NCBI RefSeq assembly: GCF_002127225.1
Contig: NZ_NFUR01000009.1
Location: forward strand, 48,823 to 112,822
Reading direction: 5' to 3'
Source: Sphingomonas sp. IBVSS2
Lineage (GTDB): Bacteria > Pseudomonadota > Alphaproteobacteria > Sphingomonadales > Sphingomonadaceae
DNA: 64,000 nt
Positions within the stretch are counted from its first letter, which is position 1, and each line of letters starts with the position of its first letter. The notes beneath the pieces were generated by a model. It made no database searches. It had not been told where the DNA came from and was given only the letters and a program-made list of their open reading frames with translations. Shown piece by piece: positions 1 through 8,175 of this stretch. A program made the translations under genes and the position numbers.

Positions 1-208
1 GATGGGCGAGAGCCAGATGGGGAAGTACGGCTTCTCCTCCTGGACGCTGCACATGGCGAGCATCATCCTGTTCTCCACGCTCTGGGGCTTCGCGCTCAAG
101 GAATGGGCGGGAGTGCGGCTGGGCACGCGCACGCTGGTGTGGCTGGGCATCGGCGCGCTGCTGCTCTCCACCGTGGTGATCGGCGTCGGCAACTATCTCG
201 CGGCATGA
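1..208 (+). CDS. rhaT: L-rhamnose/proton symporter RhaT, C-terminal fragment
   Basis: Only the last 68 or so residues are inside the window; the gene runs off the left edge in the frame whose codons begin at base 2. The fragment holds two hydrophobic helices. It carries the pattern SWTLHMASIILF followed by LKEWAG and a closing VVIGVGNYLA, which matches the end of RhaT proteins as I remember the E. coli protein (SWMLHMSF, LKEWNN). RhaT is an inner-membrane symporter that brings L-rhamnose into the cytoplasm with protons. Its stop overlaps the start of the next gene (ATGA), so the two are probably translationally coupled. A rhamnose permease beside an operon with an alpha-L-rhamnosidase makes sense: the sugar freed by that enzyme would enter here. 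Confidence 0.85.
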   Translation, partial: MGESQMGKYGFSSWTLHMASIILFSTLWGFALKEWAGVRLGTRTLVWLGIGALLLSTVVIGVGNYLAA

Positions 209-915
209 CCAGGGCGACGGGGCGCCCGCTGATCCTGGGCAATTGGAAGATGCACGGCACGGGCTCCGACCTGGCCGAGGTCGAGCGAGTCGACGCCGCG
301 GTGCAGGAGCTCGGCGTCGAGGCGGGGCTGATGCTGCCGGCGACACTGATCGAGCGCGCGGCACGCCGGGCGCGGGCTGTCGCGATCGGCGGGCAGGATT
401 GCCATGCCGCTGCCGGGGGCGCACATACCGGCGGCGTCTCGGCGGCGATGCTGCGCGAGAGCGGGGCGACCATGGTGCTGGCCGGGCACAGCGAGACTCG
501 TGCCGGCGATGCCAGCAGCGTGGCGGCCAAGGCGCATGCCGCGCAGGCGGCGGGGCTGGCGGTGGTGATCTGCGTGGGCGAATGGGAGCGTTCGGCCGAT
601 GCGCGGGCGCTGGTGGCGGCGCAGCTCCGTGCCTCGCTGCCACCCGGGCTCGACTGGTCGCGCGCCGCGATCGCCTATGAGCCGGTCTGGTGCATCGGCG
701 GGAGCGCGGTGCCGGACGCGGCGCATCTTGCCCGGATCTTCGAGATGCTGCGTGCCGAGGCGGGCGAGGCCCGGCTGCTCTATGGCGGCGCGGTCGACGG
801 CGGCAATGCGGCGGAACTGCTGGCGCTGCCTGGGATCGACGGGCTGCTCGTCGGCCGGGCCAGCCGGTCGGCCGCCGATTTCGTGCCGGTGCTGGAGGCG
901 GCGGCGGGGGTCTAG
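205..915 (+). CDS. triosephosphate isomerase-like protein
   Basis: This 236-residue protein has the triosephosphate isomerase signature set: GNWKMHG with the substrate lysine K15, LAGHSETR with electrophile H95, and the catalytic glutamate E159 in AYEPVW. VICVGE and LLVGRAS near the end also fit the family, which usually has about 250 residues. Loop 6 reads CIGGSAVPD after the glutamate, where classical enzymes have a form of AIGTGK. The ATG overlaps the rhaT stop by four bases. The expected reaction is interconversion of dihydroxyacetone phosphate and glyceraldehyde 3-phosphate in the cytoplasm. Its position after rhaT suggests a pathway-specific copy serving the dihydroxyacetone phosphate made from rhamnulose 1-phosphate; that is inference. 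Whether it is the housekeeping tpiA cannot be told from this window. Confidence 0.85.
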   Translation: MTRATGRPLILGNWKMHGTGSDLAEVERVDAAVQELGVEAGLMLPATLIERAARRARAVAIGGQDCHAAAGGAHTGGVSAAMLRESGATMVLAGHSETRAGDASSVAAKAHAAQAAGLAVVICVGEWERSADARALVAAQLRASLPPGLDWSRAAIAYEPVWCIGGSAVPDAAHLARIFEMLRAEAGEARLLYGGAVDGGNAAELLALPGIDGLLVGRASRSAADFVPVLEAAAGV

Positions 916-990
916 GGCGCCCTGCAAGGCGATGTGCAGATCTTCCGCCCTGCTGAACCAACTCTTCACCAGCGGTATCGCTGCCGGCAC

Positions 991-1020
991 CTTGGACCCT
1001 GAAACAAGTTCAGGGTGACG
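991..1020. repeat. REP-like palindromic element, copy 1
   Basis: The core forms a hairpin with perfect 8-base arms ACCCTGAA (996-1003) and TTCAGGGT (1009-1016) around a 5-base loop, followed by GACG. A nearly identical copy lies at 37635-37664 (one loop base differs) and an inverted relative at 37577-37603. Read in one frame on the reverse strand it gives the peptide HPELVSGS, which I recall as a frequent spurious translation of intergenic repeats in sphingomonads. It lies between two convergent genes, so it may also help end transcription. Confidence 0.75.
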
Positions 1021-1101
1021 GAGGAGGTTGGTTCGACGAGTTCTCACCTCGAGCCATTCCCGCGGCGCGACGGAAACTAGGTCTGCATTGCAGAAAATAG
1101 C

Positions 1102-1160
1102 CGTCACCCCGGCCCCTTCGGTCGCCTGCGGGGCAAGCAGCCGAAGGGGCCGGGGTGACG
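1102..1160. terminator. large perfect hairpin between convergent genes
   Basis: Two perfect 20-base arms (1102-1121 and 1141-1160) are exact reverse complements and flank a 19-base spacer. The outer ends read CGTCACCCC and GGGGTGACG, the same ends as the other intergenic hairpins here. The element sits twelve bases beyond the stop of the leftward GH3 gene and downstream of the rightward TIM-like gene, so it could act as a bidirectional terminator or mRNA end stabiliser. There is no T-run. The rest of 916-1171 holds only this element and the REP copy at 991-1020. Confidence 0.65.
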
Positions 1161-1171
1161 AAGTTGGTGGG

Positions 1172-3721
1172 TCAGTCGATCGGCTTGGTCGCGGTGACGC
1201 GGATGTCCTTCTTCAGCCGGATATCGTCCGAGGCGCTGCCGACGAGCAGCTGATAGGCCCCGGCGCGCGCCACCCAGTGATGCGTGGCGGCATCCCAATA
1301 GCCGAACGCCCGCGGATCGAGGCTCAACTCGACGGTGCGGCTCTCGCCCGGCGCCAGCGCGACCTTGGCGAAGGCCGCGAGCTGCTTGATCGGCTCCTCG
1401 GCCGTGCGATCCGCCCGCGCGACGTAGAGCTGGACGACTTCCTTGCCGGCCAGCTTGCCCGTGTTGCGGAGCGACAGGCGGACCTTGGCCGTGGCGCCGG
1501 GCGCGATCGTCGCGGGCGCGGCGAGGGCGGCATAGCCGAAGCTGGTATAGGACAGGCCATGGCCGAAGGCGAAGAGCGGCGCCACGCCGCGCGCCTCATA
1601 GCCGCGATAGCCAACCAGCAGCCCCTCGGCATATTGGGTCTTCATGTCGGTCAGCCGCACCGGATCGTCGGTGCTGCGCAGCGGGAAGGTCACCGGCAGC
1701 TTGCCGGACGGGTTGACCTTGCCGGTCAGGATGCCGGCGAGCGCGGCCGCGCCCTCCTGGCCCGGCAGCCACATGCCCAGGATGCCCGGCACTTCCTTTG
1801 CCCAGGGCATGGTCATCGCCGCACCGGCGTTGATGACCACCACGGTCGACGGGTTGGCCGCCGCCACCGCCGCGATCAGCTTGTCCTGGTCGCCCGGCAG
1901 GTCGAAATTGGCGCGGTCATAGCCTTCGCCCTCGGTGAGCGAGGCGGAGCCGCCGACCACGATCGCCGCATCGGCGCGCTTCGCCGCGGCGACCGCCGCA
2001 TCGAAGTCCGGCCGGGGCACGCGCACGCCGAACTTCAGTGCCTCATAGGGCGTCTGGCCGGTCACATAGTCGAGCTGGATCGGATAGGCCTTGCCGCCCT
2101 CGAGCTGGACCTGGACGGTCCGCTGGGGAACGGGGAAGCCGATCACGTCGCGATTGTCCGGCTTTGCCGGCGTCGCCTTGTCGAGGATCGCCTTGCCGTC
2201 GAGCGTCAGCACGCCCGTGCCGGTGCCGCGCACGCTGAATTCATAGGTGCCGGTGGCCGGCGCGCGCAGCACGCCCGCCCAGCGCATCGATGCATAGCCG
2301 ATCACCTTGGCGCTCGCGATATTGGCGCTGATCCGCTTGGTGAAGTCGGTGGCGCGCTCGCGCTTCACCGGGTCGCCGCTGAAATCGGCACTGGCGTAAT
2401 AGGTGGCGGCCAGGCCGGTCTCGCTGCTGTCGGCCGAGGGGCTGAACAGCGCGGGTGCGGCGGTGGGCGGCGTTTCCTCGCTGTCGACGCCCTTCTCGTA
2501 GATCACCTCGACACCGGGCAGCGCGGCGCGGATCGCTTCGAGCGGGGTCACCAGCTTGTCGAACGGCGCCACCGCCGAGCTGCCGCCGCCCTGGATGCGG
2601 GCGATATCGGCATTGGGGCCGATCACCGCGAGCGTCTTGATGCCCGGCTTCAGCGGAAGCACGCCGGCGTTCTTGAGCAGGACGATCGCCTCCTCGGCCG
2701 CCGCGCGGGCGGCCGCGCGATGGCGCTCGCCGCCGATCTCGCCCTTGGGCTGCGGCCCGTCGAGCGCGCCGCTGCGGACGATCAGGCGCACGATGCGCCG
2801 GGCATTGTCGTCGAGCTGCGCCTCGCTCACTTCGCCGGCGCGGACGGCGGCGAGCAGCTTGGCGCCGAAATGCTGGGCGGGGCCGGGCATCTCCAGGTCG
2901 AGCCCGGCATTGGCCGCGGGCGCGGTGCTGTGGGTCGCGCCCCAGTCGGAGACGACGAAGCCCTTGTAGTTCCATTCCTTCTTGAGCAGGTCGGTGAGCA
3001 GCCAGCGATTCTCGCTCGCATAGGTGCCGTTGACCTTGTTGTACGAGGCCATGACCGACCAGGGATCGGCCCGCTTCACCACCATCTCGAAGGCGGGAAG
3101 ATAGATTTCGCGCAACGTCCGCTCGTCGATGACGGAATCGACGAAGAAGCGGTTGGTCTCGTGGTTGTTCACCGCGAAATGCTTGATCGAGACGCCGATG
3201 CCCTTGCCCTGGACGCCGGCGACATAGCCGAGCCCAAGCTTGCCGGCGAGGAGCGGGTCCTCCGAATAGGTCTCGAAATTGCGGCCCCAGCGCGGGGTGC
3301 GGACGATGTTCACCGTCGGCGCCAGCAGCACCGCGGCGCCATAGCCGCGCGATTCCTCCGCGATCGCGGCGCCCACCGCCTTGGCGATCTCCGGATTCCA
3401 GGTCGCGGCGATGGCGACGCCGACCGGGAAGACGGTGGCGGGCTTGCCCTCGGGCGAGCGCACGCCGGTGGGGCCGTCGGTCACCTTGATCGCGGGGATG
3501 CCCAGCCGCGGGACGGAATGCAGCGTCATCGAGCTTTCGCCGGCGAGCAGCGACACCTTCTCCTCCAGCGTGAGCCGGTGCATCAGGTCGTCGACGCGCT
3601 GCTCGATCGGCGCGCTCTTCTCACGATAGGTCATGCGTTCGTTCTGGGCCTGGGCGAGTGCGGGTGCACTCGCCATCAACGCCGTCGCGGCGACGCAGGC
3701 AAGGAAATTGGCGCGAGTCAT
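1172..3721 (-). CDS. exported GH3 beta-glucosidase with PA14-like insert
   Basis: 849 residues beginning with a signal peptide (MTRANFLACVAATALMASAPALAQ). The GH3 N-terminal domain follows: KHFAVNNHE at about 180-188 and the nucleophile D259 in VVSDWGATHS. The GH3 C-terminal domain is interrupted around residues 430-560 by a segment with YYASADFSGDP and TGTYEFSVRGTG, typical of a PA14 carbohydrate-binding insert. A fibronectin III-like domain closes the protein (GKEVVQLYV). The family removes terminal beta-linked glucose (or xylose and related sugars) from glycosides, here in the periplasm. ATG at 3721 shares one base with the stop of the preceding gene (TGATG); a GTG just before it is the alternative. 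It is the last gene of the operon. A glucoside left after rhamnosidase action is the natural substrate guess. Confidence 0.93.
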   Translation of the reverse strand: MTRANFLACVAATALMASAPALAQAQNERMTYREKSAPIEQRVDDLMHRLTLEEKVSLLAGESSMTLHSVPRLGIPAIKVTDGPTGVRSPEGKPATVFPVGVAIAATWNPEIAKAVGAAIAEESRGYGAAVLLAPTVNIVRTPRWGRNFETYSEDPLLAGKLGLGYVAGVQGKGIGVSIKHFAVNNHETNRFFVDSVIDERTLREIYLPAFEMVVKRADPWSVMASYNKVNGTYASENRWLLTDLLKKEWNYKGFVVSDWGATHSTAPAANAGLDLEMPGPAQHFGAKLLAAVRAGEVSEAQLDDNARRIVRLIVRSGALDGPQPKGEIGGERHRAAARAAAEEAIVLLKNAGVLPLKPGIKTLAVIGPNADIARIQGGGSSAVAPFDKLVTPLEAIRAALPGVEVIYEKGVDSEETPPTAAPALFSPSADSSETGLAATYYASADFSGDPVKRERATDFTKRISANIASAKVIGYASMRWAGVLRAPATGTYEFSVRGTGTGVLTLDGKAILDKATPAKPDNRDVIGFPVPQRTVQVQLEGGKAYPIQLDYVTGQTPYEALKFGVRVPRPDFDAAVAAAKRADAAIVVGGSASLTEGEGYDRANFDLPGDQDKLIAAVAAANPSTVVVINAGAAMTMPWAKEVPGILGMWLPGQEGAAALAGILTGKVNPSGKLPVTFPLRSTDDPVRLTDMKTQYAEGLLVGYRGYEARGVAPLFAFGHGLSYTSFGYAALAAPATIAPGATAKVRLSLRNTGKLAGKEVVQLYVARADRTAEEPIKQLAAFAKVALAPGESRTVELSLDPRAFGYWDAATHHWVARAGAYQLLVGSASDDIRLKKDIRVTATKPID

Positions 3722-4044
3722 CACTTGATCGCGGCGAGATCGGTAGCGGTCTTGGCGAGGATCTCGTCGGTGAGCTTGCCGTCCGAATAGGCCTTGAGCT
3801 GGTTGAGGCTCAGCCCCTTGAACATGTCGTACTGCGGCAGGCCGATCAGGCCGGGCAGGTTCTTGTCGATCGCGGCCTTGCCCTGCGCGTCGGCCACGAT
3901 CTCCTGGATCGGGGTGTCGAGCGTGAACTTCGGCGCGGCGGCCGGAGCGGCGGGCGCGGGCGCCGGCGCGGTCTGGGCGAGGGCGGTGCCCGGCAGGGCG
4001 AGCAGGGCGGCGAGCAGCAGCTTGTTCATCATCATCTTCTTCAT
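3721..4044 (-). CDS. small exported protein of unknown function
   Basis: 107 residues: a lysine-rich start and hydrophobic signal peptide ending in ALAQ, then a short Ala/Pro linker (TAPAPAPAAPAAAP), then a compact domain of about 65 residues with the stretches DTPIQEIVADAQGKAAIDK, LPGLIGLPQYDMFKG and LSLNQLKAY. I do not recognise the family. There are no cysteines, so it is not a lipoprotein. The ATG overlaps the stop of the acyl-CoA synthetase (ATGA), and its own stop shares one base with the GH3 start, so it is clearly an operon member made together with two enzymes. A small helical domain behind a flexible linker could be a periplasmic accessory or binding subunit of the GH3 enzyme, but nothing in the sequence proves a role. 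Confidence 0.8.
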   Translation of the reverse strand: MKKMMMNKLLLAALLALPGTALAQTAPAPAPAAPAAAPKFTLDTPIQEIVADAQGKAAIDKNLPGLIGLPQYDMFKGLSLNQLKAYSDGKLTDEILAKTATDLAAIK

Positions 4045-5693
4045 CCTTGGCTGGTGGTTTCGAGACCCAGCTCGGCGATCATCGCCTCGCGGATCAGATA
4101 TTTCTGGACCTTGCCGGTCACGGTGGTGGGGAAGGTGTCGACGAAGCGGACGTAGCGGGGCACCTTGTAATGGGCGATCCGGCCGCGGCAGAAGGCGCGG
4201 ACCTCCTCCGCGTCGCCCGAAGAGCCGGCGCGCAGCCGGATCCAGGCGCAGAGCTCTTCCCCCATGCGCGCGTCGGGCACGCCGACCACCGCCACGTCCT
4301 CCACCGCCGGATGGCCGTAGAGGAACTCCTCGATCTCGCGCGGATAGATGTTCTCGCCGCCGCGGATCACCATGTCCTTCAGCCGGCCGACGACATTGCC
4401 ATAACCGGCCGCGTCGATCACCGCGAGGTCGCCGGAATGCATCCAGCCCTCGGCATCGAGCACCGCCGCGGTCTTCTCCGGCTCGTCCCAATAGCCGAGC
4501 ATCACCGAATAGCCGCGCGTGCACAGCTCGCCCGGCGTGCCGGCGGGCACCACTTCGCCGTCCTCGTCGACGATCTTGCATTCGAGATGCGGCTGGACCC
4601 GGCCGATCGAGCCGATGCGGCGCTCGAACGGATCGTCCACCGCCGTCTGGAAGCTGACCGGGCTGGTCTCGGTCATGCCATAGGCGATGGTGACCTGGGG
4701 CATGTGCAGCCGCTCGTTCACGGCGCGCATCAGCGGCTCGGGGCAGACCGCGCCCGCCATCACGCCGGTGCGCAGCGAGCCGATGTCGAACCGCTCGAAC
4801 TCCGGATGGGCGAGCACCGCGATGAACATGGTCGGCACGCCGTAGAGCGCGGTGCAGCGCTCGCGCTCGATCGCTGCCAGGGTCGCGCCCGGATCGAAGC
4901 CGGCGGCGGGATAGACCATCGTCGCGCCATGGGTGAGCGCGGCGAGGTTGCCCATCACCATGCCGAAGCAATGATAGAGCGGCACCGGGATGCAGACGCG
5001 GTCGCCGGGCTGGAGGCGCTGGGCCAGGCCGACGAAATAGCCGTTGTTGAGGATGTTGCGATGGCTGAGCGTCGCGCCCTTGGGCTGGCCGGTGGTGCCG
5101 CTGGTGAACTGGATGTTGATCGCGTCGATGGCGCGCAGCTCGGGGCCGATCGCCGCGAGCATCCGGCGGCTGGCATCGTCCGCATGGCCGGCGACCTGGT
5201 CGAAGGCGATCCAGCCGGGCCGGGTCGCGGCACCGATGCAGAAGATGCGGCGGAGCGCGGGCAGCCCGGGCGCGATCTCGGCGACCATCGCGGCATAGTC
5301 GCTGGTCTTGAAGCGATCCATGAAGACCAGCGCGGCCAGGCCGACCTTGGCCATGGTGAAGCTGGCCTCGGATGTCCGGTAGGCGGGGTTGATCGTGACC
5401 AGGATCAGCCCGGCGCGCGCGGCGGCGAACTGGGTGAGCGTCCATTCGATGCAATTGGGCGCCCAGATGCCGATCCGCTCGCCCGGTTCCAGCCCGAGCG
5501 CGAGCAGCCCGGCGGCGAAGGCGTCGGCCCGTTCGAGCAGCTCGGCGAAGGTCCAGCGGATATCCTGCTCGACCGAGACCAGCGCCTCGCGCTCGCCCCA
5601 GCGGGCGGCGGCCAGCGCCAGCGCCGCGCCGATCGTATGCTCGATCAGCGGCGGCGCATCGGCACCCCGGACCAGGCTGGCGGCCGGGCTCAT
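4041..5693 (-). CDS. AMP-forming acyl-CoA synthetase
   Basis: 550 residues with all parts of the adenylate-forming family: the phosphate loop FTSGTTGQPKGATLSH, the YGMTETSP motif, GELCTRGYSVMLGYW, the hinge GRLKDMVIRGGENIYP, and the C-terminal lysine in TVTGKVQKYL. It lacks a signal peptide and acts in the cytoplasm, converting a carboxylic acid, ATP and CoA to acyl-CoA. General resemblance is to medium-chain acyl-CoA ligases, but specificity cannot be read from sequence. ATG at 5693 overlaps the stop of the tannase gene. Between a tannase/feruloyl esterase and a glycosidase, its likely role is to activate the aromatic acid (hydroxycinnamate or hydroxybenzoate type) released by the esterases. 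It might also supply CoA esters to the ring-degradation operon 40 kb away, which is speculation. Confidence 0.92.
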   Translation of the reverse strand: MSPAASLVRGADAPPLIEHTIGAALALAAARWGEREALVSVEQDIRWTFAELLERADAFAAGLLALGLEPGERIGIWAPNCIEWTLTQFAAARAGLILVTINPAYRTSEASFTMAKVGLAALVFMDRFKTSDYAAMVAEIAPGLPALRRIFCIGAATRPGWIAFDQVAGHADDASRRMLAAIGPELRAIDAINIQFTSGTTGQPKGATLSHRNILNNGYFVGLAQRLQPGDRVCIPVPLYHCFGMVMGNLAALTHGATMVYPAAGFDPGATLAAIERERCTALYGVPTMFIAVLAHPEFERFDIGSLRTGVMAGAVCPEPLMRAVNERLHMPQVTIAYGMTETSPVSFQTAVDDPFERRIGSIGRVQPHLECKIVDEDGEVVPAGTPGELCTRGYSVMLGYWDEPEKTAAVLDAEGWMHSGDLAVIDAAGYGNVVGRLKDMVIRGGENIYPREIEEFLYGHPAVEDVAVVGVPDARMGEELCAWIRLRAGSSGDAEEVRAFCRGRIAHYKVPRYVRFVDTFPTTVTGKVQKYLIREAMIAELGLETTSQG

Positions 5694-7291
5694 CGCTTCG
5701 CGCCGGGCGCGACGCAGACGAAGTTCGCCGCCTCGTCGGTCGAGCCCTTGCCCGTCCAGCGCGCGACCTTGGGATAGGCGCACAAGGGGCGGGTGCGGAC
5801 CGGCTTGGCCGGGAAGCCGAGATAGCCGAACAGGTCGTTGTCGTACTTGGTGGCGATCATCGTCTCGGGCGCGGGGCCGCCCTGGCGCCACTTGTCGATC
5901 GTGCCGAGGGTATCGAGCACGTTCGGGCCGGGGCCGGCCAGGCAGTGCGACATGCCGGGGACCATGAACAGGCGCACCGAGTCCTTCGCGGCGGCGCCGA
6001 CGCGCTTCTGCACGGCCTGATAATAGTCGATCGTGTTCTCGGGCGCGATCGCGGCGTCGTTCCAGCCATGATAGAGGATCAGCTTGCCGCCGCGCTTCAG
6101 GAACGGGCGGATGTCCGGATTGTCGCTGTCGAGCACCGGGGCGAGGCGGCGGGCCGCGGCATGGTCGCGCGTCACGTCGAACGAGGCGGGCTGCCATTCG
6201 GGGTCCGAATAGACCATGTTGCGGAAGAACTCGCTGGCGAAGATGCCGTGCTGCGCCTTGGGGCCGGTGAGCCACAGGTCCCAGGCGCCGGGAACGGCCT
6301 CGGCCCCGGGCATATAGCCGGGGAAGAATTTCCTGCCCTTGGCATCGAAGGTGCCGCGATAGAGCGAACGCGCCGCAGTGACCTGACCGGCGGTGAGGCA
6401 CGAGGGGCCGTCGCCTGCCTTGCACTGGAGCACGGCCGGATCGAAGCCGCACTGGCGCGGATCGTCGAGAACGCCGTCCTTCACCCCGTCCTTCGCGTCG
6501 CACTGGGCGAGCGCGGCGTCCTGGAGCAGCTTGAGCTTCGCGTTGGGGATCAGCGTCTCGGGGCGGGCGAACACCGCGCGGTCGGTGGCCATGAACGAAG
6601 TCATCAGCCGGCTCCAGGCATTGGCCGGAGCGCCCGCGACGATCGCGTCATAATCCTCGGGATAGCGCTGCGCCTCCATCAGCGCTTCGCGGCCGCCGTC
6701 GGAGCAGCCCTGGAAATAGGACGCCTTGGGCGCATTGCCGTAATAGGCGGCGATGACGGCCTTGCCGACGCCGGAGGCGAGGTGGTTGGCGCGATGGCCG
6801 AAATCCACGATCCGCTCGGGCTGATGCAGCGCCCATTTGGCGTCGGTATCGGCGGTGCCGACATGGCCCATGTCGGTGCCGACCGTGGCATAGCCCTTGC
6901 CCAGCGCGCCCTGCATGGTGAGCTGGGGGAGCAGCATCGAGCCGCCATAGCCGCCATTGCCGGCGCCGAGCAGCTTGCCGTTCCAGGCGGCGGGAGCGGG
7001 CAGCCACACCTCCACCTTGATCTCGGAGCGCGGCGTGGGCGCCAGCACCGCATAGACGCGGCAGAAACCGGCCTGGGCGGGGAGTCCGGGCGTACCCTCC
7101 TTGGTGTTGACCATGCCGCCCTTGGCGACTTCCTCGGCCTTCACCACCTTGCCGTCGGCAAGCGCCAGGCCGGCGAGCGCGGCGCAGGCGCTGGTGGGTG
7201 GAGTCGCCGCGACGGGCTCGGGATTGCTGCCCGAGACGAGCAGCGCGGTGGCGACGGCGCCCAGCGCGCCGATATGGGCTATCCGGTTCAT
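5690..7291 (-). CDS. tannase/feruloyl esterase family protein, exported
   Basis: 533 residues with an N-terminal export signal. The family's hallmark is seen: the nucleophile serine in GCSDGGREALM and the histidine in VPGMSHC, each next to a cysteine. This is the CS-D-HC arrangement in which a disulfide joins the cysteines beside the catalytic Ser and His. A cysteine- and aspartate-rich section around DAKDGVKDGVLDDP resembles the calcium-binding lid of tannases and fungal feruloyl esterases. The enzyme would hydrolyse esters of gallic, ferulic, caffeic or similar acids with sugars in the periplasm. Start ATG at 7291 overlaps the stop of the upstream esterase (ATGA); its own stop overlaps the acyl-CoA synthetase start. 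Family membership is firm, exact substrate unknown. Confidence 0.92.
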   Translation of the reverse strand: MNRIAHIGALGAVATALLVSGSNPEPVAATPPTSACAALAGLALADGKVVKAEEVAKGGMVNTKEGTPGLPAQAGFCRVYAVLAPTPRSEIKVEVWLPAPAAWNGKLLGAGNGGYGGSMLLPQLTMQGALGKGYATVGTDMGHVGTADTDAKWALHQPERIVDFGHRANHLASGVGKAVIAAYYGNAPKASYFQGCSDGGREALMEAQRYPEDYDAIVAGAPANAWSRLMTSFMATDRAVFARPETLIPNAKLKLLQDAALAQCDAKDGVKDGVLDDPRQCGFDPAVLQCKAGDGPSCLTAGQVTAARSLYRGTFDAKGRKFFPGYMPGAEAVPGAWDLWLTGPKAQHGIFASEFFRNMVYSDPEWQPASFDVTRDHAAARRLAPVLDSDNPDIRPFLKRGGKLILYHGWNDAAIAPENTIDYYQAVQKRVGAAAKDSVRLFMVPGMSHCLAGPGPNVLDTLGTIDKWRQGGPAPETMIATKYDNDLFGYLGFPAKPVRTRPLCAYPKVARWTGKGSTDEAANFVCVAPGAKR

Positions 7292-8175
7292 TTGTTGAGC
7301 AACCCCTTGGCCTGGAACCATTTCTGCGCATGCTCGGGCCAGGCGTCCGACGCCTTGCCGCTCTTGGTGATGCCGAAGCCGTGGCCGCCCTTGGGGAAAG
7401 TCACCAGCATCGCGTCGGCGCCCGCCGCTTTCCAGGCATCGACCAGCCGGCCGGCCTCGGGGCGGACGATGGGATCGTCCTCGGCGACCATGGCGAGCAG
7501 CGGCGGGGCCTTGGCCGGGACGGTCAGCGGATTGCCGACCAGGCCGGGATACATGGCGACGATGAAGTCCGGCCGGCTGGCGGGCTTGTTGCCCAGCACC
7601 GTCCACATCGTCACCGCGCCGCCGGCCGAGAAGCCCATCATGCCGATCCGGCCGGGCTTCACGCCATATTTCGCCGCATGGGCGCGGACATAGCGCATTG
7701 CCTCCTCGCCATCGGCGGTGGCGAGCGGGCGGAGCGGCACGATCGCGGCCTCGAGCGATTTGAAGTTCATAAGCCGGCGGATCATCACCATGCCGAAATC
7801 GTCGCCAGTGGGCAGCAGGCGATAGCGCAGGACGAAGGCCGTGATGCCTTGGCTGTTCAGCCACCTGGCGACGCCGTCGCCTTCATTGCCGATCGAGAGC
7901 AGATGGAAGCCGCCGCCTGGGGCGACGATCACCGCGGTGCCGTTGGCGATTTTCGGATCGGGCCGGAACACGGTGAGCGTCGGCTCGGAGACGTTGCGGG
8001 TGATCAGCCCATAGGGTTTCTTGTCGGCGGTGGTCTCCGCCTGCATCGGGCCCATCGAGCCCGGCGCGCCGTTCGGCCAGAGCCGGATCGTCTCCTGGGC
8101 ATGGGCGGTGACGCTGCCGGCGAACAGCGCGAACGGCGCCAGGATCCGGAAGAGGGTACGCATGGACTTCCTCAT
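7288..8175 (-). CDS. exported alpha/beta hydrolase, acetyl(xylan) esterase-like
   Basis: 295 residues with a signal peptide ending in AHAQ. It has the oxyanion motif APGGGFHLLS, the nucleophile elbow GFSAGGAV, an aspartate in AEDDPIV and the catalytic histidine in KGGHGFG. This is the layout of small carbohydrate esterases (BD-FAE/AXE type) that deacetylate plant polysaccharides or glycosides. The start chosen is the ATG at 8175 because it overlaps the upstream stop (ATGA), as at most junctions of this operon; an internal ATG four codons later also keeps the signal peptide. Likely task: removing acetyl or small acyl groups that would block the glycosidases. Confidence 0.87.
   Translation of the reverse strand: MRKSMRTLFRILAPFALFAGSVTAHAQETIRLWPNGAPGSMGPMQAETTADKKPYGLITRNVSEPTLTVFRPDPKIANGTAVIVAPGGGFHLLSIGNEGDGVARWLNSQGITAFVLRYRLLPTGDDFGMVMIRRLMNFKSLEAAIVPLRPLATADGEEAMRYVRAHAAKYGVKPGRIGMMGFSAGGAVTMWTVLGNKPASRPDFIVAMYPGLVGNPLTVPAKAPPLLAMVAEDDPIVRPEAGRLVDAWKAAGADAMLVTFPKGGHGFGITKSGKASDAWPEHAQKWFQAKGLLNK

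Noticed and set aside
1028..3790. A 920-codon open frame on the plus strand opposite the GH3 gene
   Set aside because: It is rich in Arg, Ala, Gly and His with no domain, and lies exactly antisense to a gene with complete catalytic motifs. Very long antisense frames are common in such GC-rich DNA; the same holds for the frames at 9581-13009, 12787-15774, 18115-21171 and 21008-23644.
4041..5693. Anthranilate-CoA ligase completing the aminobenzoyl-CoA route
   Set aside because: It lies within the glycoside operon 40 kb away, overlapping the tannase gene, and its sequence reads as a general acyl-CoA synthetase. Participation cannot be shown.
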